A stretch of DNA of 13,578 bases from UKL13-2 sp947085425 (GCA_947085425.1 CAMTWK010000050.1:1-13578); one strand, 5' to 3'; positions 1 through 7,243 are shown, counted from the first letter of the stretch. Notes: generated by a model not told the origin, from the sequence alone. Made by a program: numbers and translations.

Positions 1-1
1 T

Positions 2-166
2 ACGATGAAAAAAATCAGAGCGCACGACTTGAAGATTGGGGCGACGCTAACCCGCGGAGCGGGGTTAAGCACATCGTGCGGCGGAGACCAAAATCTTCAA
101 GTGCGCTTTTGGATTATCACGATGATGCTGGTGTTGTTTGGTTTGTCCACCTTGAAGTTGAAATGA
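2..166 (+). CDS. mraY: 3' end of mraY (phospho-MurNAc-pentapeptide translocase), partial and irregular
   Basis: MraY transfers phospho-MurNAc-pentapeptide from UDP to undecaprenyl phosphate in the inner membrane, giving lipid I. Only its C-terminus is visible. From position 101 the frame reads VRFWIITMMLVLFGLSTLKL and then one lysine before TGA at 164-166, which is the typical hydrophobic last helix of MraY. Upstream of 101 the same frame stays open to the window edge but reads nothing like the expected HHH-E-KGW stretch that precedes VRFW. That part is occupied by a long imperfect palindrome at 20-106. A fragment resembling the expected MraY text (AETKIF) appears at 81-98, but in another frame, two bases out of register with VRFW. 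The stop overlaps the in-frame murD ATG (ATGA, 163-166). The identity of the last 21 residues is secure. Whether the gene is intact, carries an in-frame insertion or is disrupted cannot be decided here. Confidence 0.6.
   Translation, partial: TMKKIRAHDLKIGATLTRGAGLSTSCGGDQNLQVRFWIITMMLVLFGLSTLKLK
20..106. repeat. Long imperfect palindrome inside the mraY 3' end
   Basis: The outer arms at 20-37 and 92-106 match over 15 bases (GCGCAC then TTGAAGATT on the left) apart from a 3-nt bulge in the left arm. An inner stem pairs 46-54 with 60-70 (GCT-AA-CCCG against CGGG-TTA-GC, with two single-base bulges) around a CGGAG loop. The intervening bases 38-45 and 71-91 do not pair well. The arrangement resembles interspersed palindromic elements that insert in or between genes. 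No second full copy is seen in the window. Confidence 0.6.
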
Positions 167-1551
167 GGAGCTGGCATGACAAAAGCGTACTTGTTCTTGG
201 CGCGGGTGACACCGGCGTCTCCGTCGTCCGCTACCTCAGAGGACTGGGTGCTCGTGTGCGAGTCGCCGACAGCCGAACCCACCCACCCGGAGTCGATCTG
301 TTACGAGGACTTGGATGCGATGTTGTCACCGGCACTTTTACCGACCGTCTCTTTGGCGACGCCGAACTCGTTGTGGCAAGCCCGGGCGTGGCCATTGCGG
401 GGCCCGCGTGTGATCCGACCGTCACGCGCGCCATCGCGTCGGGGAAAAAATTCGTTGGGGACATCGAGCTTTTTGCGTGGCACCAAAACAAAATAACCGG
501 AACGAAACCTAAAGTGATTGCAATTACCGGCTCCAATGGCAAATCAACCGTGACCGCAATGGCAGGCGCCATGTGTGCGGCGGCCGGTTTGCGGACGGTG
601 GTCGGTGGCAATATCGGTGTTCCCCTGCTCGATACGCTGGCTGAATCTGCGCATCAGGGTGAGCCGGATGTGTACGTCATCGAGTTGTCGTCGTTTCAGC
701 TTGAGACCACCTGTTCGTTGCAAATCGACGCTGCGGCGATGTTGAATCTGTCCCAGGATCACCTTGATCGTTACGCTTCGATGGCCGATTACGCTGCGGC
801 CAAACAACGCATCTTTGACCATGCCGCCTGGCAAATTGTTAATCGTGACGACCCGGCCTCGATGTTGATGAAAGATGCGCGCTGTGTTTGTGTCAGCTTT
901 GGTTTGGACGAACCCAAGCACGCTAAAAATTTCGGTCTGGCAGGGGAGTGTTTGGTCAAAGGACAAGAAAAGCTATTGGCCATGTCCGAACTGCCGATTG
1001 CCGGTTTTCATAATGCCGCCAATGCTCTGGCCGCGTTTGCGCTCTGTGATGCAATCGGTGCCGATCTTAAAAAAGCAGCGGAGGGACTTCGCACCTTTAA
1101 AGGTCTGCCGCACCGCAGTCAGCTGGTGGAGGTGATTAATGGCGTGACATTTTTGGACGATTCAAAAGGCACCAATGTGGGTGCCACCGTGGCGGCATTG
1201 AGTGGTATGACGGCGCCGACAATTTTGATTGCCGGAGGTGAAGGCAAATCGCAGGATTTTTCTCCTTTGGCCGAGCCGATTCGCCGTCATGCCAAAGCGG
1301 TGGTGTTGATTGGCAAGGACGCCCGCAGCATCGAATCGGCAATCACCTCGTCTCGGGTCGCTTGTTTGCACGCTGCCTCCATGGATGAGGCGGTCAAACT
1401 CGCCTATTCACGGGCATCTTCAGGCGATGTTGTGCTGTTGTCACCCGCCAGCGCCAGTTTTGACATGTTCCGAAACTACCATCACCGTGGCGAGGTGTTC
1501 GCCGCCTGCGTGGCGGGCTTAAAACGCGCAAGCTCGGTGTTGCATGATTAA
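163..1551 (+). CDS. murD: MurD, UDP-N-acetylmuramoyl-L-alanine--D-glutamate ligase
   Basis: MurD is a cytoplasmic Mur ligase that adds D-glutamate to UDP-MurNAc-L-Ala using ATP. From ATG 163 the protein is 462 residues, normal for the family. It shows an N-terminal UDP-binding Rossmann start (VLVLGAGDTG), the ATP loop GSNGKST at residues 123-129, the central-domain motif NLSQDHLDRY, HNAANALAA, and DDSKGTN in the C-terminal domain. The in-frame ATG 163 overlaps the mraY stop as ATGA but has only a weak GAAG ahead of it. A much better ribosome binding site (GAGGAG, 165-170) sits 5 nt before an ATG at 176 in a different frame. One extra A in the AAAA run at 179-182 would join that ATG to murD as MTKSVLVLGAG. 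The true start is therefore either 163, or 176 with a one-base sequence error or slippage. The product itself is not in doubt. The end overlaps ftsW by 8 nt. Confidence 0.95.
   Translation: MRSWHDKSVLVLGAGDTGVSVVRYLRGLGARVRVADSRTHPPGVDLLRGLGCDVVTGTFTDRLFGDAELVVASPGVAIAGPACDPTVTRAIASGKKFVGDIELFAWHQNKITGTKPKVIAITGSNGKSTVTAMAGAMCAAAGLRTVVGGNIGVPLLDTLAESAHQGEPDVYVIELSSFQLETTCSLQIDAAAMLNLSQDHLDRYASMADYAAAKQRIFDHAAWQIVNRDDPASMLMKDARCVCVSFGLDEPKHAKNFGLAGECLVKGQEKLLAMSELPIAGFHNAANALAAFALCDAIGADLKKAAEGLRTFKGLPHRSQLVEVINGVTFLDDSKGTNVGATVAALSGMTAPTILIAGGEGKSQDFSPLAEPIRRHAKAVVLIGKDARSIESAITSSRVACLHAASMDEAVKLAYSRASSGDVVLLSPASASFDMFRNYHHRGEVFAACVAGLKRASSVLHD
165..178 (+). promoter_or_regulatory. Strong Shine-Dalgarno and ATG out of frame with murD
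   Basis: GAGGAG at 165-170 lies 5 nt before ATG 176-178, the best translation signal in this part of the window. Read as given, this ATG opens a 106-codon frame (MTKAYLF...) with no recognisable product, ending at 496. The murD frame is one base away. See the murD entry for the single-A explanation. Confidence 0.55.
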
Positions 1552-2740
1552 CAGCCTGCGTGGTCAGTTGTTTCAATCTTCGATCGGAGCACGATCCGGC
1601 GGCCCGCGCACGCCGGTTGATATGACCATGTTTTGGTGTGTGGTACTGCTGTTGGCGATTGGTTTGGTCATGGTCTATTCGGCCTCGATTGCCATATCTG
1701 AAGCAGAAAAGTCATCGTTTAACCGTGCGACCTATTACATGACGCGCCACGCCATTTATTTGTTGGTTGGTGCCGGTGCTGCCGTGCTGGTGTTTCAGGT
1801 GCCGATGGCGCTTTGGCAGCGGGCCGCGCCATTTTTGTTTATGGCAGGTGGGTTGCTGCTGGTGTTGGTGTTGATTCCGGGTATTGGTCGTGAGGTGAAT
1901 GGGTCGCGTCGTTGGATACCGCTGGGTTTGATGACCATGCAGCCGTCGGAGTTGATGAAGTTGTTGACGGTGATTTATGCGGCCGACTACACAGTCCGCA
2001 AAGCCGCATTTATGGACGACTTTAAAAAAGGTTTCCTGCCGATGTTCTCGGTGATGGTGTTTATGGGTGCGTTGTTGTTACGGCAGCCGGACTTTGGTGC
2101 GCTGGTGGTCATCACCAGCATCGCCATGGCGATCTTGTTTTTGGGCGGACTCAATTGGCGCGTGTTTGCCGGTTTGCTGGTGTTACTCTCCGCCGCATTT
2201 TCGGTGCTCATTATTTCGTCACCGTATCGCTTGCAGCGGATTCTGGGGTTTATGGATCCGTGGGCGGACGCATTTGGCAAGGGTTACCAATTGTCACACT
2301 CGCTGATCGCCTTTGGCCGCGGCGAGTGGTTTGGTGTCGGCCTTGGCGCGTCAGTGGAAAAATTGTTTTATCTGCCCGAAGCACACACGGATTTTGTGTT
2401 GGCGGTGATTGCCGAGGAAATGGGCTTTATCGGCATTGCGGTTGTGATTGCACTATTCGTGGTGCTGATCTACCGCGCCTTCATGGTGGGGCGTGAGGCG
2501 ATGATGCGCGAATATTATTTCGCGGCGCTGGTCGCGCAAGGCATTGCGGTTTGGTTGTCGGTGCAGGCGTTCATCAACATGGGTGTCAACATGGGTTTGT
2601 TGCCGACCAAAGGGCTGACGTTGCCGTTTGTATCGTTCGGCGGCACCGGCATTTTGATGAACTGTGTTGCCGCGGCGATTTTATTCCGGATTGATTTTGA
2701 GAATCGCGCCAGATCGACTTCGCACGGAGTGGGTCGATGA
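1544..2740 (+). CDS. ftsW: FtsW, septal peptidoglycan glycosyltransferase (SEDS family)
   Basis: FtsW is a polytopic inner-membrane SEDS protein that polymerises lipid II into glycan strands at the division site together with its class B PBP partner FtsI. The protein has 398 residues, close to the usual 380-415. After a short cytoplasmic N-terminus the first membrane segment is near residues 29-49 (FWCVVLLLAIGLVMVYSASI), with about nine further hydrophobic stretches. Family signatures are GREVNGSRRWIPLG, QPSELMKL, RQPDFGALVV, GKGYQLSHSLIAFGRG, EAHTDFVLAVIAEE and the C-terminal LPFVSFGGT. The catalytic aspartate is expected to be D283 in EAHTDF. The ATG lies 8 nt inside murD and has no clear ribosome binding site, so translation is probably coupled to murD. 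The stop overlaps the murG start (ATGA). Confidence 0.96.
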   Translation: MINSLRGQLFQSSIGARSGGPRTPVDMTMFWCVVLLLAIGLVMVYSASIAISEAEKSSFNRATYYMTRHAIYLLVGAGAAVLVFQVPMALWQRAAPFLFMAGGLLLVLVLIPGIGREVNGSRRWIPLGLMTMQPSELMKLLTVIYAADYTVRKAAFMDDFKKGFLPMFSVMVFMGALLLRQPDFGALVVITSIAMAILFLGGLNWRVFAGLLVLLSAAFSVLIISSPYRLQRILGFMDPWADAFGKGYQLSHSLIAFGRGEWFGVGLGASVEKLFYLPEAHTDFVLAVIAEEMGFIGIAVVIALFVVLIYRAFMVGREAMMREYYFAALVAQGIAVWLSVQAFINMGVNMGLLPTKGLTLPFVSFGGTGILMNCVAAAILFRIDFENRARSTSHGVGR

Positions 2741-3846
2741 AAAAAACGGCGCTTATCATGGCGGCCGGCACCGGCGGTCACATTTATCCCGGCCTTGCCA
2801 TTGCCAAGGTATTGGCGGACAAAGGCTTTGTTATTGTCTGGCTTGCGACGCCAAACGGCATGGAACATCGCTTGGTCGGACCACATGGCTACCCGATTGA
2901 AGTGGTCACCATGAGCGGTGTGCGTGGCAAGGGGAAATTGGCGTGGTTGTTGTTGCCATTCAATTTGTTGCGGGCATTTTGGCAGGTGCTGCGCATACTG
3001 CGACGCGTGAAACCGGATGTGGTGGTTTCGATGGGTGGATACATCGCTTTTCCCGGCGGAATGATGGCGGTGTTATTGGGCAAGCCGTTGGTGGTGCATG
3101 AGCCAGGCGCACATGCGGGATTAACCAACCGGGTACTGGCGCTGATTGCCGATCGGGTTTTGGTTGGATTTCCGGATTCGTTTCAACAAAAACCACATAA
3201 CAAAGTTGCCGGATTGTTGCCTTTGCCCAAGAAAATTGAATGGCTGGGCACGCCGGTGCGCGACGACATTTTCGAGTTGCCGACACCGGCTGCGCGTATG
3301 CAAACCCGCATAGGCCCATTGCGGCTGTTGGTGGTGGGCGGCAGTCTGGGTGCAAAGAGTATGAGTGAACTGATTGTTGCCGCGTTGGCGACGATACCGA
3401 TGTCAGACCGGCCGGCGGTCATTCACCAATCCGGTGAAAAAAATTACGACGCGTTACTGGCGACCTATCGTGCCGCGAATGTGGCCGCTGATGTTCGGCC
3501 GTTTATTGACGACATGGCCGCGATGTACCAGTGGTGCGATCTGATTGTTTGCCGTGCCGGTGCCATCACCGTGGCCGAATTGACGGTGGCGGGTGTCGCG
3601 AGCATTTTGATCCCGCTGCCATGGTTTGTTGCCGAAGAACAATTGGCCAATGCCCGTTTCCTGGCCGACCGGGGCGCCGGCATTCTGGTCGATCAAAAGG
3701 TCGAGACGGCAGCCATGCTGGCGGAAAAAATCGTCATGATGACGCGCGAAAAAGCCTTGGTGATGGCAACGGTTGCCCGTTCCTTGGGTAAGCCGGATGC
3801 GACCGCCGCTTGCGCCATCGTTTGTCAAGAAATGGTGGGCGTATGA
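2737..3846 (+). CDS. murG: MurG, UDP-GlcNAc:lipid I GlcNAc transferase
   Basis: MurG is a peripheral GT28 (GT-B fold) enzyme on the inner face of the membrane that adds GlcNAc to lipid I, producing lipid II. The product is 369 residues, the normal size. The N-terminal domain shows GTGGHIYPG at residues 11-19, GVRGKGK and MGGYIAFPGG. The linker and C-terminal domain show VVGGSLGAKS, HQSGE, PFIDDMAAMY and CRAGAITVAEL. The donor-binding loop reads EEQLANARFL, keeping the glutamine and asparagine that contact UDP-GlcNAc. Two usual signatures are altered: HEQN is HEPG here, and the commonly seen P-H-A-V loop before the glutamine is PWFVAEEQ. GGAG about 10 nt before ATG 2737 can serve as ribosome binding site. 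The start overlaps the ftsW stop. Its own stop overlaps the ATG of a 42-codon ORF rather than murC directly. Confidence 0.96.
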   Translation: MKKTALIMAAGTGGHIYPGLAIAKVLADKGFVIVWLATPNGMEHRLVGPHGYPIEVVTMSGVRGKGKLAWLLLPFNLLRAFWQVLRILRRVKPDVVVSMGGYIAFPGGMMAVLLGKPLVVHEPGAHAGLTNRVLALIADRVLVGFPDSFQQKPHNKVAGLLPLPKKIEWLGTPVRDDIFELPTPAARMQTRIGPLRLLVVGGSLGAKSMSELIVAALATIPMSDRPAVIHQSGEKNYDALLATYRAANVAADVRPFIDDMAAMYQWCDLIVCRAGAITVAELTVAGVASILIPLPWFVAEEQLANARFLADRGAGILVDQKVETAAMLAEKIVMMTREKALVMATVARSLGKPDATAACAIVCQEMVGV

Positions 3847-3875
3847 AACAAAAAGTTAAACGCCTTCATTTAATC
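3841..3875 (+). repeat. Diverged copy of the murC 5' end (left copy)
   Basis: This 35-base stretch matches 3966-4000, the true start of murC, at 31 of 35 positions with a constant offset of 125 bases. The likeness extends a few bases further upstream into a GGTGGG stretch in both copies. Both copies encode MK-x-KVKRLH-x-I, and most differences are at third codon positions. This is a partial tandem duplication that has since diverged. Confidence 0.9.
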
Positions 3876-3971
3876 GCGGTGTTGAACGCAATCGCGCGGC
3901 GATTGCGGGTGGGCGGCTCGGCACACGATGTGCCGCCGCCAATGCCGGATCGTCGTGGGTGGGTCGTATGA
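3843..3971 (+). CDS. Small 42-codon ORF bridging murG and murC
   Basis: ATG 3843 overlaps the murG stop as ATGA. The frame ends at TGA 3969-3971, which overlaps the murC ATG at 3968, again as ATGA. The predicted 42-residue peptide starts MKQKVKRLHLIAV, like MurC, and then diverges into an arginine- and proline-rich tail (ARRLRVGG, VPPPMPDRRGW) with no recognisable domain. I see no function for the peptide. Its plausible role is mechanical: ribosomes leaving murG can restart here and hand on to murC, keeping coupling intact across the inserted 125 bases. It could equally be an untranslated relic. Confidence 0.35.
   Translation: MKQKVKRLHLIAVLNAIARRLRVGGSAHDVPPPMPDRRGWVV
3887..3907. repeat. 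Perfect 9-bp hairpin between murG and murC
   Basis: CGCAATCGC (3887-3895) and its exact complement GCGATTGCG (3899-3907) enclose a GCG loop. No T-run follows, so a simple intrinsic terminator is unlikely. Confidence 0.75.
3912..3940. repeat. GC-rich 11-bp hairpin directly after the first
   Basis: CGGCAC (3919-3924) pairs with GTGCCG (3930-3935) around an ACGAT loop. GGCGG (3912-3916) pairs with CCGCC (3936-3940) below a 2-nt bulge. With the hairpin at 3887-3907 it makes a compact double structure in the murG-murC junction. No T-run follows. Confidence 0.75.
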
Positions 3972-4000
3972 AACATAAAGTTAAACGCCTTCACTTTATT
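3966..4000 (+). repeat. True murC 5' end, right copy of the duplicated segment
   Basis: Partner of 3841-3875. This copy continues into intact MurC, so it is the functional one. Confidence 0.88.
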
Positions 4001-5380
4001 GGCATTGGTGGATCCGGCATGTCCGGAATCGCCGAAGTGTTGTTGAATCTTGGCTACGCCGTAAGTGGTTCAGATTTGTCCGCAAACCCCGCCGTCAAAC
4101 GATTGCAGTCACTCGGTGCCACGGTGATGTCGGGCCACGCCGCCGGCAATATTGCCGGTGCCGATGTGGTGGTCACTTCCAGCGCGGTCAAGGCGGACAA
4201 TCCCGAAGTGGTTGCCGCCAAGGCCGCGCATGTGCCGGTGGTGCCACGCGCAATGATGTTGGCTGAACTGATGCGCTTCAAGCAGGGCATTGCCATTGCC
4301 GGAACCCATGGCAAAACAACCACGACTTCGCTCATTTCCCATGTGTTGGCCGAGGCAGGTCTCGATCCAACCGTGGTGATTGGTGGCCGCCTGAACTCAA
4401 TCGGTAGCAACGCCAAACTCGGCGCCGGCGAATATTTGGTTGCGGAAGCCGATGAATCCGATGCCTCGTTTTTGTACTTGCAGCCGATCATGGCCGTGGT
4501 TACCAATATTGACCAGGACCACATGGAAACGTATGAACACGATTTTGCAAAATTAAAGTCGGCGTTTGTCGCTTTCCTTGAACATCTGCCGTTTTATGGG
4601 CTGGCGGTGGTTTGTATTGATGATGCCAATATTCGTGAAATTATTCCGCTCATCACCAAGCCGGTGCGCACCTATGGCTTTCATCAAGACGCCGAGTTGC
4701 GGGCGGTTAATGTGGTGGCGGCGGCCGGTCGTATGCACTTCACGGCCACATCGGCACGTGATAAAAAAGTATTGGACTGTGAGTTAAATCTCGCCGGAAT
4801 TCACAACGTGCTCAACGCCTTGTCGGTGATTGCGATTGCCCGTGAAATCGGCATCAACGATTCAATCATCGCCCAGGCTTTGTCGACATTTGGCGGCGTC
4901 GGCCGGCGCTTTCAGAATTACGGTGAAATTGTCTGCCCGGATGAAACGGGCGGTACGTTTACCTTGATTGACGATTATGGCCACCACCCGGCGGAGATGG
5001 CGGCGGTGTTGGCGGCGGCGCGTGGTGCTTTCCCGGGACGGCGGATTTTATTGGCGTTTCAGCCGCATCGTTATACCCGCACACGTGATTTGTTCGAGGA
5101 CTTTGTAAAGGTCATGTCCACTGCCGATGTGGTCGTTTTAGCCGACGTTTATCCGGCCGGTGAACCGCCGATTGTGGCGGCGGATGGACGCGCACTGATG
5201 CGCGCCATGCGGGTCGCCGGAAAAATCGAACCACATTTTGTCGAAACGCCTGCGGAAATTCCCGCGGCCATTCGCGCCCACGTGCAAGCGGGTGACGTGG
5301 TCATCACCATGGGTGCCGGCTCGGTGGGTGGTGTGGCGCCGGCGCTGGCCACCGGAAGTTTGCTGGCAGGTGGTGAATGA
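3968..5380 (+). CDS. murC: MurC, UDP-N-acetylmuramate--L-alanine ligase
   Basis: MurC is the cytoplasmic Mur ligase that attaches L-alanine to UDP-MurNAc with ATP, the first step of stem-peptide assembly. From ATG 3968 it has 470 residues, a normal length. It shows the N-terminal FIGIGGSGMSG (residues 10-20), the ATP loop GTHGKTT (112-118), EADESDASF, NIDQDHMETY, HNVLNALSV, DDYGHHPAE and FQPHRYTRTR. ATG 3968 is chosen because MKHKVKRLHFIGIGG is a typical MurC opening and because it forms an ATGA overlap with the preceding small ORF. A GTG at 3959 would add three residues. GGGTGGG just upstream is the likely ribosome binding site. The stop is 10 nt before the murB start. Confidence 0.96.
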   Translation: MKHKVKRLHFIGIGGSGMSGIAEVLLNLGYAVSGSDLSANPAVKRLQSLGATVMSGHAAGNIAGADVVVTSSAVKADNPEVVAAKAAHVPVVPRAMMLAELMRFKQGIAIAGTHGKTTTTSLISHVLAEAGLDPTVVIGGRLNSIGSNAKLGAGEYLVAEADESDASFLYLQPIMAVVTNIDQDHMETYEHDFAKLKSAFVAFLEHLPFYGLAVVCIDDANIREIIPLITKPVRTYGFHQDAELRAVNVVAAAGRMHFTATSARDKKVLDCELNLAGIHNVLNALSVIAIAREIGINDSIIAQALSTFGGVGRRFQNYGEIVCPDETGGTFTLIDDYGHHPAEMAAVLAAARGAFPGRRILLAFQPHRYTRTRDLFEDFVKVMSTADVVVLADVYPAGEPPIVAADGRALMRAMRVAGKIEPHFVETPAEIPAAIRAHVQAGDVVITMGAGSVGGVAPALATGSLLAGGE

Positions 5381-5390
5381 AGATGCCAAC

Positions 5391-6320
5391 ATGAACATGA
5401 GTGATCAAAATACCTTGAAGCCGCAGCGTCCAGCCATTCGTGGCACACAATCGGTCAATGAGCCGATGTCCCGTCATGTCTCATGGCGGGCCGGGGGTGC
5501 GGCGGCAAAATTTTTCAAACCGGCAGATCTGGATGATTTGCGCGGCTTTTTGCCGACCGTTTCGATTGGTGAGCCCATGCTCTTTGTTGGCTTGGGCAGC
5601 AATTTATTGGTTCGTGATGGTGGCTTTGCTGGAACGGTGATTTTGACCACCCCGATGTTAGGTGGCATCACGCTCGACAGTAACGACACACATGTGGTGA
5701 TTGCCGGTGCCGGCGCGGCCTCACCACATTTGGCGAAATTCGCCGCAAAAAATAATCTGGCCGGTGCGGCATGGCTGGCGGGTGTGCCGGGCACCGTCGG
5801 TGGTGCTTTGGCGATGAATGCCGGCTGTTATGGCACCGAGACGTGGGAGCAGGTTGTGGATTGTGTCACCGTCAATCGCGCCGGTGTCCTACACACGCGT
5901 ACCGCGGCAGATTTTGAAATTGGTTATCGGCATGTGGTCATGAAGACGGCGGGAGAGGAATTTTTTGTGTCGGCACGTTTTCGTTTTTTATCCGGGGATG
6001 CAAAAACCGCGCAAGCGGAAATCAAGACGTTGCTCGCCAAACGCATGGCGGCACAACCGCTCGATAAACCCAACGCCGGTTCGACTTTTCGCAATCCGCC
6101 GAACGATTTTGCCGCACGGCTGATCGAGTTATGCGGGCTAAAGGGCCACACCATCGGCGGCGCACAGGTGTCGCTCAAACACGCCAACTTCATCGTCAAC
6201 CTCGGCACCGCAACCGCGCAGGACATCGAGCGCTTGATCAACCATATGAAAGACGTGGTGCAACAACAAACCGGGGTGGTATTGATTCAGGAAGTAAAAA
6301 TTGTTGGAGAGGCGGCATGA
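5391..6320 (+). CDS. murB: MurB, UDP-N-acetylenolpyruvoylglucosamine reductase
   Basis: MurB is a flavoenzyme that reduces UDP-GlcNAc-enolpyruvate to UDP-MurNAc with NADPH. At 309 residues it matches the shorter type II MurB and not the roughly 340-residue E. coli form. The FAD-binding half carries SWRAGGAAAKF, GLGSNLLVRDGGF and GVPGTVGGALAMNAGCYG. The substrate half has FEIGYR, the catalytic-serine motif NAGSTFRNP, the GLKGHTIGGAQVS stretch, and the terminal QEVKIVGE with the conserved glutamate. ATG 5391 is chosen as the first in-frame start after murC. ATG 5397 would be two residues shorter and no ribosome binding site separates them. The frame is open further upstream inside murC but that part is not MurB-like. 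The stop overlaps the ddl start (ATGA, 6317-6320). Confidence 0.95.
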   Translation: MNMSDQNTLKPQRPAIRGTQSVNEPMSRHVSWRAGGAAAKFFKPADLDDLRGFLPTVSIGEPMLFVGLGSNLLVRDGGFAGTVILTTPMLGGITLDSNDTHVVIAGAGAASPHLAKFAAKNNLAGAAWLAGVPGTVGGALAMNAGCYGTETWEQVVDCVTVNRAGVLHTRTAADFEIGYRHVVMKTAGEEFFVSARFRFLSGDAKTAQAEIKTLLAKRMAAQPLDKPNAGSTFRNPPNDFAARLIELCGLKGHTIGGAQVSLKHANFIVNLGTATAQDIERLINHMKDVVQQQTGVVLIQEVKIVGEAA

Positions 6321-7243
6321 GTATCGATGTGAAATCATTGGGCAAGGTTGCCGTGTTGATGGGCGGGACAGGCAGTGAGCGCGAGATTTCGTTGCTTTCG
6401 GGAAACGGCGTCCTCGCGGCGCTAAAGGAGAAGGGGGTTGACGCACACGCGTTTGACCCTGCCGTGCAGTCGATTTTCGACTTGCCGGGAGAAAAATTTG
6501 ATCGCGTGTTTATCGCGCTGCACGGGCGCTTCGGCGAAGACGGCACCGTGCAAGGCGTGTTGGAAACGTTGAAGATTCCATACACCGGCTCCGGTGTCAT
6601 GGCCAGCGCACTCGCCATGGACAAGTGGCGCACCAAGCTGGTCTGGCAGGCCGCCGGCATTCCGACGCCGCGCTACCACTTGCTCACACCAGAGAGCGAC
6701 CTCACTCGTGTTCTCGATGATCTCGGCCTGCCGCTGATCGTGAAACCGGCGCGTGAAGGCTCCTCGATTGGCATCACCAAGGTCAACACCGCAAGCGAGT
6801 TGCCTGCGGCATTCGCGCTGGCGCATAAACTTGACCCGTTGGTCATCGCCGAGGAGTTCATTGCGGGTCAAGAGTTGACCGCTACTATCGTTGGTGACGA
6901 TGCACTGCCGCTGATTCGCATCGAAGCGCCAGAAGGCAAGTACGACTATGCCAACAAATACTTTACCGACGTCGTGCACTACCACTGCCCGGCTGGCGTG
7001 CGGCCCGCTTTGGAAGATGAAATTCGCATGGTTGCAATGCGCGCATTTCACGTGCTGGGCTGCGCGGGCTGGGGGCGTGCCGATGTGATGTTGCGCGCCG
7101 ATGGCCGCTATTCATTCTTGGAAATGAATACTTCTCCCGGCATGACCGGTCACTCCTTGGTACCAATGGCTGCGCGCGCAGTTGGTTTGAGTTATCCGGA
7201 TTTGTGTGTGCGCATTCTCGAACGCGCAAGGTTGAATAATTAA
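6317..7243 (+). CDS. ddl: Ddl, D-alanine--D-alanine ligase
   Basis: Ddl joins two D-alanines with ATP to give the terminal dipeptide of the peptidoglycan stem. It has 308 residues, close to E. coli DdlB. The ATP-grasp enzyme shows the N-terminal VLMGGTGSEREISLLSG (E21 corresponds to the substrate-binding glutamate), ALHGRFGEDGTVQG, GSGVMASALAMDK, PAREGSSIGITKV with the conserved serine, YDYANKY, AFHVLGCAGWGRADVM and the Mg-binding FLEMNTSPGMTGHSL. The first motif reads GTGSERE where GTSAERE is more usual. ATG 6317 is preceded by GGAGAGG, a good ribosome binding site, and overlaps the murB stop by 4 nt. The stop overlaps the ftsQ ATG by one base (TAATG). Confidence 0.96.
   Translation: MSIDVKSLGKVAVLMGGTGSEREISLLSGNGVLAALKEKGVDAHAFDPAVQSIFDLPGEKFDRVFIALHGRFGEDGTVQGVLETLKIPYTGSGVMASALAMDKWRTKLVWQAAGIPTPRYHLLTPESDLTRVLDDLGLPLIVKPAREGSSIGITKVNTASELPAAFALAHKLDPLVIAEEFIAGQELTATIVGDDALPLIRIEAPEGKYDYANKYFTDVVHYHCPAGVRPALEDEIRMVAMRAFHVLGCAGWGRADVMLRADGRYSFLEMNTSPGMTGHSLVPMAARAVGLSYPDLCVRILERARLNN

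Noticed and set aside
176..496. 106-codon frame starting at the strong ribosome binding site
   Set aside because: It lies inside murD in another frame and its protein is unlike anything recognisable. The signal probably belongs to murD, as discussed in the findings.
6422..7051. 209-codon antisense frame opposite ddl
   Set aside because: It lies entirely within the clear ddl coding region, has no ribosome binding site and no recognisable product.
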